64,000 nt of DNA, from contig CAZLVL010000007.1 in the NCBI GenBank assembly GCA_964563155.1, positions 53,943 to 117,942 of the forward strand. Reading direction: 5' to 3'. The DNA comes from DUPQ01 sp964563155 (GTDB lineage: Bacteria; Bacillota; Clostridia; DUPQ01). This document shows positions 18,041 to 27,323 of this stretch, in pieces. Below the pieces are notes generated by a model. That model did not search any database. It worked only from the letters and a program-made list of their open reading frames with translations, and was not told the origin of the DNA. Every line of letters starts with the position of its first letter. Positions within the stretch are counted from its first letter, which is position 1. The translations under genes were made by a program, and so were the position numbers.

Positions 18041-18688
18041 CTACACCTCCAAACGATAGCCCAGTTTATAAAGGGTCTTAATCCGGTTTTCCCAACCGAG
18101 CTTGCTCCTGAGCTTTTGGATATGAGTGTCCACAGTCCGTGTTTCACCTGCGTAATCATATCCCCATGCCAATTCCAGGAGTTTATCTCTTGACAAGGCG
18201 ATATTTCTGTTTTTTATTAATACTTCCAAAAGCTCAAACTCTCGTGGCGATAAATCAATTTCCCGGCCATCAACTTTTGCAGTTCTTCCTGTCAAGTCAA
18301 TAACCGCATTATCCAGACTAAAGACAGCATTGTTCTTTTGCGTTCGGCGCAGAACAGCCTCAATCCGGGCAAGCAATTCGAGTATTTCAAAAGGTTTAAC
18401 AATATAATCATCCGCGCCCAATGAAAGGCCTTTGAGTCGATGCTCCAGACCATCTTTTGCGGTAATGAATATGACAGGCGTAGGCGGAATATTTTTGATA
18501 ACTTCGAATCCGTCTATTATTGGGAGCATTACGTCCAAGAGGATTAAATCTACTATGTTTTCCGAAGCAATTTTTACTGCCTCTATTCCATTAAAGGCTT
18601 GAAGATAAGAGTGTCCAACCAGTTTCAAGTTTCGCACGATTAGTTCATTAATAGCTTGATCGTCTTCCACAACCAAAATCTGTGCCAT
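18041..18688 (-). CDS. OmpR-family response regulator
   Basis: Start ATG 18688 (215 aa), with GGGAGG 7 nt upstream; an earlier in-frame ATG at 18727 lacks a site. The receiver domain has the acidic pair EDD, the phospho-acceptor Asp in LILLDVMLP, Thr in VIFITAKDG and Lys in DDYIVKPF. The C-terminal winged helix (REFELLEVLIKN to GYRLEV) defines the OmpR/PhoB class. It is the first gene of the regulator-kinase-propeller operon. A 13-bp element at 18723-18735 lies 35 nt upstream and is repeated before the third gene. Confidence 0.95.
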   Translation of the reverse strand: MAQILVVEDDQAINELIVRNLKLVGHSYLQAFNGIEAVKIASENIVDLILLDVMLPIIDGFEVIKNIPPTPVIFITAKDGLEHRLKGLSLGADDYIVKPFEILELLARIEAVLRRTQKNNAVFSLDNAVIDLTGRTAKVDGREIDLSPREFELLEVLIKNRNIALSRDKLLELAWGYDYAGETRTVDTHIQKLRSKLGWENRIKTLYKLGYRLEV

Positions 18689-18722
18689 ATAAAGACCTCC
18701 CCAATTATCATAGATTACATTT

Positions 18723-18735
18723 GTCATGGAGTTGT
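18723..18735 (-). repeat. Copy 1 of a 13-bp direct repeat
   Basis: GTCATGGAGTTGT, identical to 16644-16656. It lies upstream of the response regulator start and could be its autoregulatory binding site. Confidence 0.5.
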
Positions 18736-18755
18736 TATGAAAACAAGATTTATTT

Positions 18756-18962
18756 TTATTTGCCTATAGAAAAATCAAAGACATCTTCGATGGATATCTT
18801 AAAATGCTTTGCAATTCATTAGGTAAGAAAAATACAGGAGGCAAACCTTCCTGTTTTCACTGCGTTAATCGTCTGACAGGAAGCACCCAAACACTTACCA
18901 AGTTCTCCCTGTGATATGCCCAGCTTTTCTTGCAACTCTTTTACCCTATCTTTTTCTTTATT
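18756..18962 (-). pseudogene. Remnant of a small XRE (YozG-like) regulator
   Basis: Read on the minus strand, one frame gives RVKELQEKLGISQGELGKC, then SCQTINAVKTGRF, and after two adjacent stop codons (TAA TGA at 18821-18816) continues in the same frame with IAKHFKISIEDVFDF. This is the full pattern of the short helix-turn-helix regulators of the YozG type. No start codon is visible and the two stops replace two residues, so the gene is dead. It sits just upstream of the response regulator and marks the edge of the G+C-richer block. Confidence 0.75.
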
Positions 18963-19028
18963 TTTATTATTATAATGCTTTATTACTTTATTGTTTTAAT
19001 CTAGTTTTTGCCCTTTTGTAGTTCTTGT

Positions 19029-21770
19029 TTAGTCAAAGAGGTTAGTGTAGTTAACAAGGGCATAAGTAATATTATGTGTACTTTGTCTTAAGCCTTTTAC
19101 TACACCTACTGGATCTTCTTTATATGCCTTGGGTAGACTATTAACATAAGCTCTAGTCTGTAAGGCTGCGAGCATTAGGTCATTTCCACTTCTTATAGCC
19201 TTATTAACATCCATAAAGCCACCTAGAACAGCGTCGGTAGTTACCAGTCCAACAAAGCCCCATTCTTTTCTTAAGACTTCATTTAAGAGTTCTGGATTTC
19301 CTCCACTCCATTTATGGCCAATGAGGATGAAGCTGGTCATAACCCCAGTTACTTCACCTTCTTTTACAGTTATTTCAAAAGGTTTTAGGTATATTTCTCT
19401 AATAGCTTGTTCATTGGCCCAAACTAGAACTCCAGACCTGGCATTAACTTCTTGTTCATTTAGAGCAAAGTGTTTCATGGTAACAATTATATTTTTGCTT
19501 TGAGCTCCTTTAGTCATGGCAGCTGAGAACTTGCCTGATAATAGGGGGTCTTCTGAGAAGTATTCAAAGTTACGACCACCTTGGGCGGTTCTATGAATAT
19601 TCATAGCAGGGGCATACCAGCCATGAACTCCTAGGGCATTGGCTTCTACTCCTACAGCCTCTCCCATTCTGTAAGCTAGCTCTGTATTCCAGGTGGAGGC
19701 TAATACTACTTCTGAAGGATATGAGGCAGCTGTTGATTCACCAAAGATAGCATTAATACCTGCAGGTCCATCTAAAAGAACAGAGCCAGGCATTCCAAGT
19801 CTTGGTATGGCTATGGTCTTGTATGCACCGTCTGAGATTAACTGAGCCATTTCTTCATAGGTGAATTGGTCTAGAAAATCTTGCCATTTAGGGTCATTGT
19901 ATTCTAGGCCCTTCATATCTTTTAAACTAATATTGTTATCCTTACCCATGGTAGGTAGAGTACCTGTATCCACTGGATATTTTTGGTTGTATGCTGCTAA
20001 GAGTTCCTCTGATGCAGTTCTATTCAAATTGTCTAAACTAGGATAAGTTCCAACCCAATCATTTCTAGATAGATAGGTTAGGTCTCCGTTGGCATAAGCA
20101 AATTGATTTTTAATTTCCTTATTGGTTACTTCATCTGTAGAGAATACAATTTCACTATCTATCTTATATGGTATAGCAGTTGATGCCAGTTCATGGACAT
20201 TTCTAGCTACTTTTATGTAGTAAACCCCTGGATCTAATACATAGGCTTGGTGTTTGTTCATGTCATATGAAGCCATTTGTCTAATAGGTAGGACCAAGTC
20301 AATGGTTTGGCTTTCACCAGGGTATAGAAGGTCTGTTTTAGCAAAACTTGCCAATTCAATGGATGATTTTTCTATGCCTCCTGGAATATATGGGGCGGAG
20401 TAGTAAAGTTGTACTACATCCTTTCCTTTATGCTTTCCAATATTAGTTACTTCTACACTTAATGAGATTTCTTCTTCTCCCATAAGCACATTTTTAACAG
20501 TCCATTTAAAGTCTGTATAGGATAAGCCAAAGCCAAAGGGGAATTGAACAGCCTTTTTGTATTCTTCTGGTCTAGAGCTGTAGTAGGTTTCATAGAATCT
20601 GTATCCTACATATATTCCTTCTTCATAGTTTATGAGGCCTCTTCCTTTAATATTTGTATATTTGAAGTTTCCAAAGTTTACACTAGCGGGACTTGAGGAC
20701 ACATCATAGGCAAAGGTATCAACCAATCTACCAGAAGGGGTTATTCTACCTGATAGGGCCTCTGCTAAAGAGTCTGCTCCATAAGATCCTGGTGTTCCCA
20801 CCCAAATAGCAGACTTAATATTAGGATATTGTTCTAAAAAGCCCAACTCCATAGTATTTCCAGTGTTTATAACTATAATTACATTGGAGAAATTTGCAGC
20901 TACCTTTTCTAAAAGTTTTGCCTTGTTTTCAGAAAGTTTTAATTGGTCAAGGCTAGAATCTGAGGCCTCTACATTTTGTCCAGAAAATATGATTAAAGCA
21001 GTGTCTGAATAGGCTCTAGCATCTTGCATGACTTTATCTGTTAAATATGCAGGATCTGGCTCATCGGTTGTACCTGCCATTTTTAGTCTTGTTAAAAAGA
21101 CATCAGCAAATCCTCCTGTACCAGACCATTTAACTAAATCCTTGGTTAGATTGTATAAATCCTTATTGTATTCTATACCTTCATTTACTAGGCCTTGATA
21201 AAAGCTTACAGCTGCTGAGGTATCTCCAGCTCCTGAGCCAGCACCACCATGCTTAAAGTTAAAAGAAGAGGTTCCAAAGACATTTATCTTTAAGTTCTTT
21301 AAGGGTAAAAAATCATCCTTGTTCATTAAAAGGACCAAACCTTCATCAGAAATTTCTTTTGCTATTAAGGCACCTGCCTCTCTTGCTGCTATGGCTTCTT
21401 GGGTATTAGAGGTAAGTTGCATATCTCCAGCTCCAGCAAATCCTTGTACTAAGGGGATTAGTTGGTAGGCTAAAAAAGCTATTAAAAGTACAACTATGGT
21501 CCAGCAAGTTATTCTTTTTGGCATCTTCTTCCTGTTTTTATATATCCTATCTCTTTTTTTCTCTAAAAGTCTTTGGGTTCTAGGCATTTCACGAATGTCT
21601 AGCTTTCTTTGTTTTTTTTGTCTTTTAGCTTCTTTTTTATCTTTTTTAATTTCAATTCTTTTTTCTTTTCTAGTTAAAGCAGAGAGTTCTTTTTTTCTCT
21701 CTTTTCTTGCTAACCTAGCATCAGCAAGGTCTTGTTTTACTTGTGCTCTTAATTCTTTTGAAGATGTCAT
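19029..21770 (-). CDS. Membrane-anchored GH3 beta-glucosidase-like enzyme with reversed domain order
   Basis: A 913-residue protein with GGAGG 6 nt before ATG 21770. Residues 1-85 are extraordinarily rich in Lys/Arg/Glu. One membrane helix follows (about 88-108), so the catalytic part is outside. The GH3 modules come in reversed order: the C-terminal alpha/beta sandwich first (about 120-400), an FN3-like module (about 430-540), then the TIM barrel (about 620-900), with RNFEYFSEDPLLSG, VTMKHFALNEQE and the nucleophile region GLVTTDAVLGG. Reversed order is known in rumen and gut Firmicutes GH3 enzymes. It is probably the outer-face enzyme of this glycan region. A monocistronic unit. Confidence 0.9.
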   Translation of the reverse strand: MTSSKELRAQVKQDLADARLARKERKKELSALTRKEKRIEIKKDKKEAKRQKKQRKLDIREMPRTQRLLEKKRDRIYKNRKKMPKRITCWTIVVLLIAFLAYQLIPLVQGFAGAGDMQLTSNTQEAIAAREAGALIAKEISDEGLVLLMNKDDFLPLKNLKINVFGTSSFNFKHGGAGSGAGDTSAAVSFYQGLVNEGIEYNKDLYNLTKDLVKWSGTGGFADVFLTRLKMAGTTDEPDPAYLTDKVMQDARAYSDTALIIFSGQNVEASDSSLDQLKLSENKAKLLEKVAANFSNVIIVINTGNTMELGFLEQYPNIKSAIWVGTPGSYGADSLAEALSGRITPSGRLVDTFAYDVSSSPASVNFGNFKYTNIKGRGLINYEEGIYVGYRFYETYYSSRPEEYKKAVQFPFGFGLSYTDFKWTVKNVLMGEEEISLSVEVTNIGKHKGKDVVQLYYSAPYIPGGIEKSSIELASFAKTDLLYPGESQTIDLVLPIRQMASYDMNKHQAYVLDPGVYYIKVARNVHELASTAIPYKIDSEIVFSTDEVTNKEIKNQFAYANGDLTYLSRNDWVGTYPSLDNLNRTASEELLAAYNQKYPVDTGTLPTMGKDNNISLKDMKGLEYNDPKWQDFLDQFTYEEMAQLISDGAYKTIAIPRLGMPGSVLLDGPAGINAIFGESTAASYPSEVVLASTWNTELAYRMGEAVGVEANALGVHGWYAPAMNIHRTAQGGRNFEYFSEDPLLSGKFSAAMTKGAQSKNIIVTMKHFALNEQEVNARSGVLVWANEQAIREIYLKPFEITVKEGEVTGVMTSFILIGHKWSGGNPELLNEVLRKEWGFVGLVTTDAVLGGFMDVNKAIRSGNDLMLAALQTRAYVNSLPKAYKEDPVGVVKGLRQSTHNITYALVNYTNLFD

Positions 21771-21955
21771 GTCAGTCCTCCTCGTATAATGGTCTTTTAA
21801 AGTAGAAGGTTAAAGCCTTCCATTTTTTGAATTTTTTAGTCCATAAGAAAAGAAGTTCAACCAATTTTCTTTTCTTTTTACTCTTTAATTATATTGTATA
21901 TATGAATGTAAAGGAATATGTAGAGAGGTATTATTGAAATCTTGTCCTAATAAAC

Positions 21956-22846
21956 CTATCTAAGTTGGTCTTTTTTACTTCTTATACCATCTTTTAATTG
22001 GTCAATTTGTCTGTGAATCCTGTTTAGGTCATTTACTAATTCTTGATTTTCCTTTTCTTTTTGATAAAGCTCATCTTTTAGCTCTATAATTTTTCTTTTT
22101 TTAAAAAAGAAGATTAAAAAGATAAGCCCAATTATTAAAAGGAAGGTAAGAAGAGTGTACAATAAAAATTGGGTTTTAAAGCCAATGTATAGGACCACTA
22201 AAGATACTAAAACAAGAAGTCCAATAATGAGAATACATTGGAATTTTCTTAAAGAGGCTTCCTTGTTTCTAATCTTGGTTCTTAAAGAGGTTATTCTATT
22301 GGATAAAAAGGAGACGTTTTGTTGTAATTGAGATCTTGTGACTAGACTTTCTTCTAAATCTTTTTCTTTTGAATCTAAGCCCAAATGGGTAAGGTCTTGG
22401 GACTTCCAAACATTGGATAGATAAGTGCTCCATGTCTTTTTTATGCCCTCTTGCTCAGTACCTTTTACCATAGAAAAGATTTGTTCAACCTCTTTTGTTA
22501 ATTGGTCTAATCTTTTTTCTCCTAGTTCATATAGGCTAAAATCCTTGGTCTCTACTCTAATTAATCCCCAATGGGGGCGATAGTCTTTGGGAGCCTGCTT
22601 TTTCAAGTCTAAAAAGAGTTTTTTGGCTTTTACATCATCCTTGTATTTAGTAAAAAGGTCTTCTGCTTTTTCTAAATCCTTTTCAAAAGAAGTCTTTTTA
22701 CCACTGGATACCTCAACTTGCTCAAACTTTTCTTTATGGGGATTTTCAAAGGATGAATCGCAAAAGGGACAAACCAAGACATCCAAAGAAGAGTCAAAGG
22801 TAAAATCCCCGTGACAATTAGGGCAGTTTGTAGATTTTGTAGCCAT
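21956..22846 (-). CDS. Zinc-ribbon, coiled-coil membrane protein of unknown function
   Basis: A 296-residue protein; AAGGAG lies 7 nt before ATG 22846. An N-terminal zinc ribbon has CPNC at 8-11 and CPFC at 26-29. A helical, lysine-rich region follows (50-160), then a predicted coiled coil (160-200), two adjacent membrane helices (203-222 and 226-248) and a second coiled coil (252-296). I do not recognise a named family. Architecture suggests a cytoplasmic-facing hairpin membrane protein. It ends 109 nt after the oxidoreductase on the same strand only by orientation and is probably separate from the GH3 gene. Confidence 0.7.
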   Translation of the reverse strand: MATKSTNCPNCHGDFTFDSSLDVLVCPFCDSSFENPHKEKFEQVEVSSGKKTSFEKDLEKAEDLFTKYKDDVKAKKLFLDLKKQAPKDYRPHWGLIRVETKDFSLYELGEKRLDQLTKEVEQIFSMVKGTEQEGIKKTWSTYLSNVWKSQDLTHLGLDSKEKDLEESLVTRSQLQQNVSFLSNRITSLRTKIRNKEASLRKFQCILIIGLLVLVSLVVLYIGFKTQFLLYTLLTFLLIIGLIFLIFFFKKRKIIELKDELYQKEKENQELVNDLNRIHRQIDQLKDGIRSKKDQLR

Positions 22847-22860
22847 GAACTTTCTCCTTG

Positions 22861-23883
22861 TTAATTTATCTTACAATCTAAGAGAAACTCCGCCAACTCC
22901 ATTGTTTTTGCTGCATCTTCTATGGTAGTAACTGGCTTTATTCCCTTGCTGATGTAGTCTATAAAAGCCTGGTCTTCTTGTTTGTAGCCATAGTAGGCGT
23001 AAAGGGAGTTATTACCTCCACTAAGTTCAATCCCATCTATATATTCAATATTTTGCTCTATTTTACCTGCTGATGCTTGAGAGTAGATGTTTACATCAGA
23101 AGCATATATAATTCTTGCTTCACAGCCATTTGTTCCAGGAAAGCCTAAGTTAATGTAGGCAGAGGCTTTGTCTCCATGAATTTCAAAGGTATGGATTCTG
23201 GCAGCTGTTTGATAATTACCCTTTAAGGTTGCAGTTATACCATTTTCAAACTGCATAACACTGGTCCAACTGTTGTCTACAGGTGAGTTATTATTTGCAG
23301 TTACTGTGGCAGCTTCTTTAACCTCTGAACCAGCCAAATACCTTAGAAGATCTGTAGCATGAATAATATCAGAACTGTAAGCATCCATGTAGTGCCAAAT
23401 CTTGGAAATATCTGTGTGCTTTATAAAGCAGCCATCTATATGGTTAATGCTTGTAATCTTTCTCATTTTGTCTAAGACATAGGGTACTAAGGGAACATAT
23501 CTTCTATTCATTCCCACCTGCACCTTTATATCATCCTCTTTTGCCTTTCTGCTTAGAGAAAGAGCCTGATAAGAGTTAATTCCTGCTGGTTTTTCCATAA
23601 AAATATCTTTTTTTGCTTCCATACAATCATAAGCAACCCTATAAAGGACATCTGGTTGAACTAAGCAAAAAACACCATCTATTTCTTCATTTTTTAACAT
23701 GTCTGCCATTAAGGTATATGTTTTGGGTATAGAATACTTATCTGCAGCTCTTTTAGCCTTTTCTTCTACTAAATCACAAATAGCTACCATGTTTACTCCT
23801 TCAATTTCTGCTAAAGAAGGTAAGTGTACTGAGTTAGCTATTCCTCCTGCCCCTATAATGGCTATGTTTGTTTTTGTTTTCAT
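22861..23883 (-). CDS. Gfo/Idh/MocA family NAD(P)-dependent oxidoreductase
   Basis: A 340-residue protein. The Rossmann start is IAIIGAGGIANSVHLPSL. The family EKP motif is DIFMEKPAG at about residues 94-102, and the C-terminal dimer domain contains HATDLLRYLAG. Such enzymes oxidise or reduce sugars and inositols or act on related hydroxyl compounds. The start codon overlaps the stop of the nitrilase-like gene (ATGA), so the two are translationally coupled. Substrate unknown. Confidence 0.9.
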   Translation of the reverse strand: MKTKTNIAIIGAGGIANSVHLPSLAEIEGVNMVAICDLVEEKAKRAADKYSIPKTYTLMADMLKNEEIDGVFCLVQPDVLYRVAYDCMEAKKDIFMEKPAGINSYQALSLSRKAKEDDIKVQVGMNRRYVPLVPYVLDKMRKITSINHIDGCFIKHTDISKIWHYMDAYSSDIIHATDLLRYLAGSEVKEAATVTANNNSPVDNSWTSVMQFENGITATLKGNYQTAARIHTFEIHGDKASAYINLGFPGTNGCEARIIYASDVNIYSQASAGKIEQNIEYIDGIELSGGNNSLYAYYGYKQEDQAFIDYISKGIKPVTTIEDAAKTMELAEFLLDCKIN

Positions 23884-24836
23884 AAGTCTTTCCCCCGGTT
23901 TTCTAAAAACATTTGTCTATGTAAGGAAGATTGTGATAGATAACTATCATAATCAATAATCTCAAATTCATTTAGTACATCATCTATACTAAAATCATCA
24001 CTTTCTGCGGTCATAAGTACTGTTCCAAAATTGCCTGGATCATATACTTCCAATCCTTTTTTATACTTTCTCTGGGCTTCTTTTATCTTTGTCCAGTTGT
24101 GGTCTAAATGGACTATGGCACAATCCACATTAATTTCTCCATGGGCAAAATCACTGTAATTACTGGTATGGGCTATGGCTCTACCAAAGGGATCTAGTAT
24201 TCTAGAGGTATTACCTTTAATGGCACTTACCATATATGTTCTTAAATTGTATGCCCAAAAGTCCTGTTTTAGCCCTCCATGGTACATAGAAGAGAAGATG
24301 AATAGTTCAGGCTCTTGTTCCTTGTATTTTTTCAATAAATCATCAAAGTTTAAATCAAAACAAAGGCCAAAAGCCATATAAATATTTTCATGTATATAGG
24401 TTTGTGCCACATCTGAGTAGGCCACTCCTAATCTTTTTTCTTCCACCATTACATAGTTCTTATCATAGACATAACTTACATTGCCATTTCTATCTATGAA
24501 AACTGAAGAATTTCTGTATGGAAAATCAGAGCCTTCTTCTACCACCCTTACACAAGGATAAACAATATTAACATTATTATTCTTTGCTATTTCACTTAAA
24601 AGGGGAAAGATTCCTCCGCCAGATGTTATATAACCCACATAATCTTTTATTGAATGGTCTTGGAATTTATCGCTAACCTCTGGTAGTACTATAAGGTCAG
24701 GCTCATGGTAAAGGGCTTGGTCTATTTTCTCATTCCAATAGACCATATTTTGGCGATTTAACTGGTGAATACCTATAAGGCCTTTTGAGTTTGCGCCTAC
24801 AGAGTTTATTATACTAATACTAATCTTTTTCGCCAT
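23880..24836 (-). CDS. Carbon-nitrogen hydrolase (nitrilase superfamily)
   Basis: A 318-residue protein; GGAAGGAG lies 9 nt before ATG 24836. The catalytic Glu-Lys-Cys triad is visible: E53 in IVLPEVSD, K126 in VYDKNYVM and C159 in FGLCFDLNF. The overall length matches amidase/nitrilase enzymes that hydrolyse amides or nitriles in the cytoplasm. It is the first gene of a two-gene unit with the oxidoreductase (4-nt overlap). The substrate cannot be told from sequence. Confidence 0.9.
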   Translation of the reverse strand: MAKKISISIINSVGANSKGLIGIHQLNRQNMVYWNEKIDQALYHEPDLIVLPEVSDKFQDHSIKDYVGYITSGGGIFPLLSEIAKNNNVNIVYPCVRVVEEGSDFPYRNSSVFIDRNGNVSYVYDKNYVMVEEKRLGVAYSDVAQTYIHENIYMAFGLCFDLNFDDLLKKYKEQEPELFIFSSMYHGGLKQDFWAYNLRTYMVSAIKGNTSRILDPFGRAIAHTSNYSDFAHGEINVDCAIVHLDHNWTKIKEAQRKYKKGLEVYDPGNFGTVLMTAESDDFSIDDVLNEFEIIDYDSYLSQSSLHRQMFLENRGKDL

Positions 24837-25094
24837 GGCTCATTACTCCTTCCATATTGTGATTATATCAAATGTAATTGACAATGGGTGAATAAATATA
24901 ATTTAGGGGGTAGTAAAAGAAAAAAGAAAAATATATTTAGACCCTCTACTTCAATAAGAAAAGCTTATAATTATTTCTTCAAATAAAACAAAGGAGCATT
25001 TGGAGTCCATAAACTAATTAACACTTGATGCTCTTGTTAAAAGAAAAATTAGCATTAATTGAATTTAGCTATATATAAAAGACTTATCTCTACT

Positions 25095-27323
25095 TTATTT
25101 TTCCTCTAGCCACTTAAAAGACGCATCCACACTTGTAATCTTGTTGTTTTCTTCAGTGAAATATACATAATGCAGTTTAATAATGTCATCTCCTATAGGT
25201 AATTCCATGTCCTTAAAAGAATAATCATTATATTCACTACTTGGCATCAAGCAAGCTGTAAACAAGGTTAGTGGCTTAGGCATTTTCCCATTAAATCCAA
25301 AAAGTTTCCACCACAAATCTCCTGAATCACTTCTTAGCAATTCACGAATAAAAGTAGTATATGCAAGTGCTTGTTTAATGACTTGTCTGGGAGGTTCTTT
25401 TTTTACATTTTCATCTTTTAGTTCAAAGACGCAAAGGTATGTATTAGGACCTCTTCCAACTCTTGCAAAAATATCTATTCCACCACCCTTACTGCCAGAA
25501 TATTTGATGTTTTTAGGCTTACTTGCCTTGATTGGAGTAGGCATAGGAAATCGAGTATTTTCAATTGTTATTGCCTTTGCATTAGGAAGAATTTTCTCAC
25601 TTTCTTTTTGTAATTCTGAAAGCCAAATACTTTCTAAATGAATCTCCCTAGATCTCTTCCTGCTTTCGTGTGCAGTAGAAAGATTGTGATCTAAGAAAAA
25701 ATTTCTAAACTCGGTAGCTTCTTTACTTAACCAGTCGGCATTTTTAAAATCTATTTCACAACCAATCTCTTTTAATCTCTTTGGTTTCTTTTTTATCGTG
25801 GAAACTTTATGAGTGTCATTTTCAGATCCTGAAATAGTTGCAACGGGTATTCCATGGTAGCGGAGTGAAAAATCCATTTTCCCACTTGTAGCTATAGCGG
25901 GTGTTGTAGTTAAATAAACAGCAAGCGGGCCACGTTGATAAAATGAACTGCGAATTGACTTAATAAAGCTTAGATTATCAGTTATTTTCTTTGCATATTT
26001 CTTATATCGTTCGTGCCACTCATCATTTTGAGCTAGTAAATCTCTTGTGTGGTTTATAGTTTCTAATAACTCTTGCTTCAAAGAGTCTGTTTCTGTGTTA
26101 AAAGTCATTTTTTCTTCCTCCATTGTTGTATCATTAATTTTTATTATTTCCCCGTCTTGCACAATATGCACTCGGTCTGAAAAATCCTTAAATTGTTCTG
26201 GATATAAGGTATGAATTGGAATAATTTTCTTCGGATTAAGTTGTTCCAATAGAGTTTGTAGAGTATCTACATCAGCATGTCCACTAGTATGAGCCTCAAT
26301 AAGTTCAATGTTCCTACCTTTTAAGAATTCTTCCAACTCCTTTTGTTTTTCTTGGTCTCTATAGCCACTCCAAAGAGAATAGAGGAAGATGCCATCTTTT
26401 ATAGATTCATCTTCTTTAAGTTTTGAAAGATGAGAAGGGCGTATTAGCATTAGAGTTTTCTTTGCTTCTTCAGGGCGATGTATTGTTATGTTTGGATGAG
26501 TTCTACAGGAAGGAAGCTTATTTCCCAATTTCCTCAGCTCTGCAAGGACTGCAGCTGTATAGTTATCAATAACCATGTGTCTGCCAGAACGAAGAGCAGC
26601 CTTGTATAGGGTAACAAGCCTATCTATATTCTGAGATGAGCACTGGAACAAGGCAATTCCATCATTACTTCTAAGTAGTTGATATATTTCCATTTCTAAT
26701 TCTTCTTCTGTCTGTGAAGACTTGCTGCCACGACCCAAGAGGGTACCTTCAGAAAGTAAGAGATCCGGTGATGGTTCAACTCTTTTGAGGAATCTTTCAA
26801 AGCTATTACTTTTACGACCATGGCGTCTAAAGTCACCAGTATATACAATTCTTGTATCTCCCATTTGAATTTCAAAAGCTGCAGCATCAAAAGCAGAGTG
26901 GTCCATTAAATATGGTGTAATATTTATATCTGAAACATTAAAGGGTTTATACATCTCAAAGATAATATGGTTGGGCTTTATGGGGGGTTGTCTAAGAAAT
27001 CTAGCTGATAAGTCCATCAAGACTTTACTACCTTGGGACAGGACTAAGGGAATATCCGGATGAGTATAGTGTAAGAAGCCTGAGTGGTCAGCATGTGCAT
27101 GAGATAGTAAAATTGCATCAAATGAAGGAATATCATTAGAATAGAGTCCTTCGATATTAGGAAGAAGACCTTTTTCAAGTAAAACAGATATGTCTTCAGT
27201 TTTACGAATATCTGAATCTAAGGGCATACCTAAATCTAGCAAAATTCGTCCTTGAGGCGAATTAAGTTCTACTGCATTACCACCAATTTCCTGACTACCA
27301 CGATGGATAATTACTTGTACCAT
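25095..27323 (-). CDS. MBL-fold (beta-CASP-like) hydrolase with C-terminal PD-(D/E)XK-like domain
   Basis: A 742-residue protein; GGAGG lies 5 nt before ATG 27323. Residues 1-400 are a metallo-beta-lactamase fold: HAHADH at 75-80, a later YTGDFRRHG, and a terminal SGHAD plus IIPIHT, the pattern of RNA/DNA-processing MBL enzymes. A helical linker follows. Residues about 590-740 contain GGGID (D617), FELK (E634, K636) and a Q-x3-QALAY helix, which matches the PD-(D/E)XK nuclease pattern. That second assignment rests on motif reading alone. It stands alone on its strand. It could be a defence or RNA-processing nuclease; I do not recognise a named system. Confidence 0.72.
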   Translation of the reverse strand: MVQVIIHRGSQEIGGNAVELNSPQGRILLDLGMPLDSDIRKTEDISVLLEKGLLPNIEGLYSNDIPSFDAILLSHAHADHSGFLHYTHPDIPLVLSQGSKVLMDLSARFLRQPPIKPNHIIFEMYKPFNVSDINITPYLMDHSAFDAAAFEIQMGDTRIVYTGDFRRHGRKSNSFERFLKRVEPSPDLLLSEGTLLGRGSKSSQTEEELEMEIYQLLRSNDGIALFQCSSQNIDRLVTLYKAALRSGRHMVIDNYTAAVLAELRKLGNKLPSCRTHPNITIHRPEEAKKTLMLIRPSHLSKLKEDESIKDGIFLYSLWSGYRDQEKQKELEEFLKGRNIELIEAHTSGHADVDTLQTLLEQLNPKKIIPIHTLYPEQFKDFSDRVHIVQDGEIIKINDTTMEEEKMTFNTETDSLKQELLETINHTRDLLAQNDEWHERYKKYAKKITDNLSFIKSIRSSFYQRGPLAVYLTTTPAIATSGKMDFSLRYHGIPVATISGSENDTHKVSTIKKKPKRLKEIGCEIDFKNADWLSKEATEFRNFFLDHNLSTAHESRKRSREIHLESIWLSELQKESEKILPNAKAITIENTRFPMPTPIKASKPKNIKYSGSKGGGIDIFARVGRGPNTYLCVFELKDENVKKEPPRQVIKQALAYTTFIRELLRSDSGDLWWKLFGFNGKMPKPLTLFTACLMPSSEYNDYSFKDMELPIGDDIIKLHYVYFTEENNKITSVDASFKWLEEK

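Noticed and set aside
15206..18962. Whether the two-component block is a transposon or integrative element
   Set aside because: No transposase, integrase, terminal inverted repeats or tRNA target seen; only composition and a 13-bp repeat support transfer.
24988..25035. Possible terminator (GAGCAT with ATGCTC) beyond the MBL-fusion gene
   Set aside because: The loop is about 28 nt and the stem only 6 bp; too weak to list as a feature.
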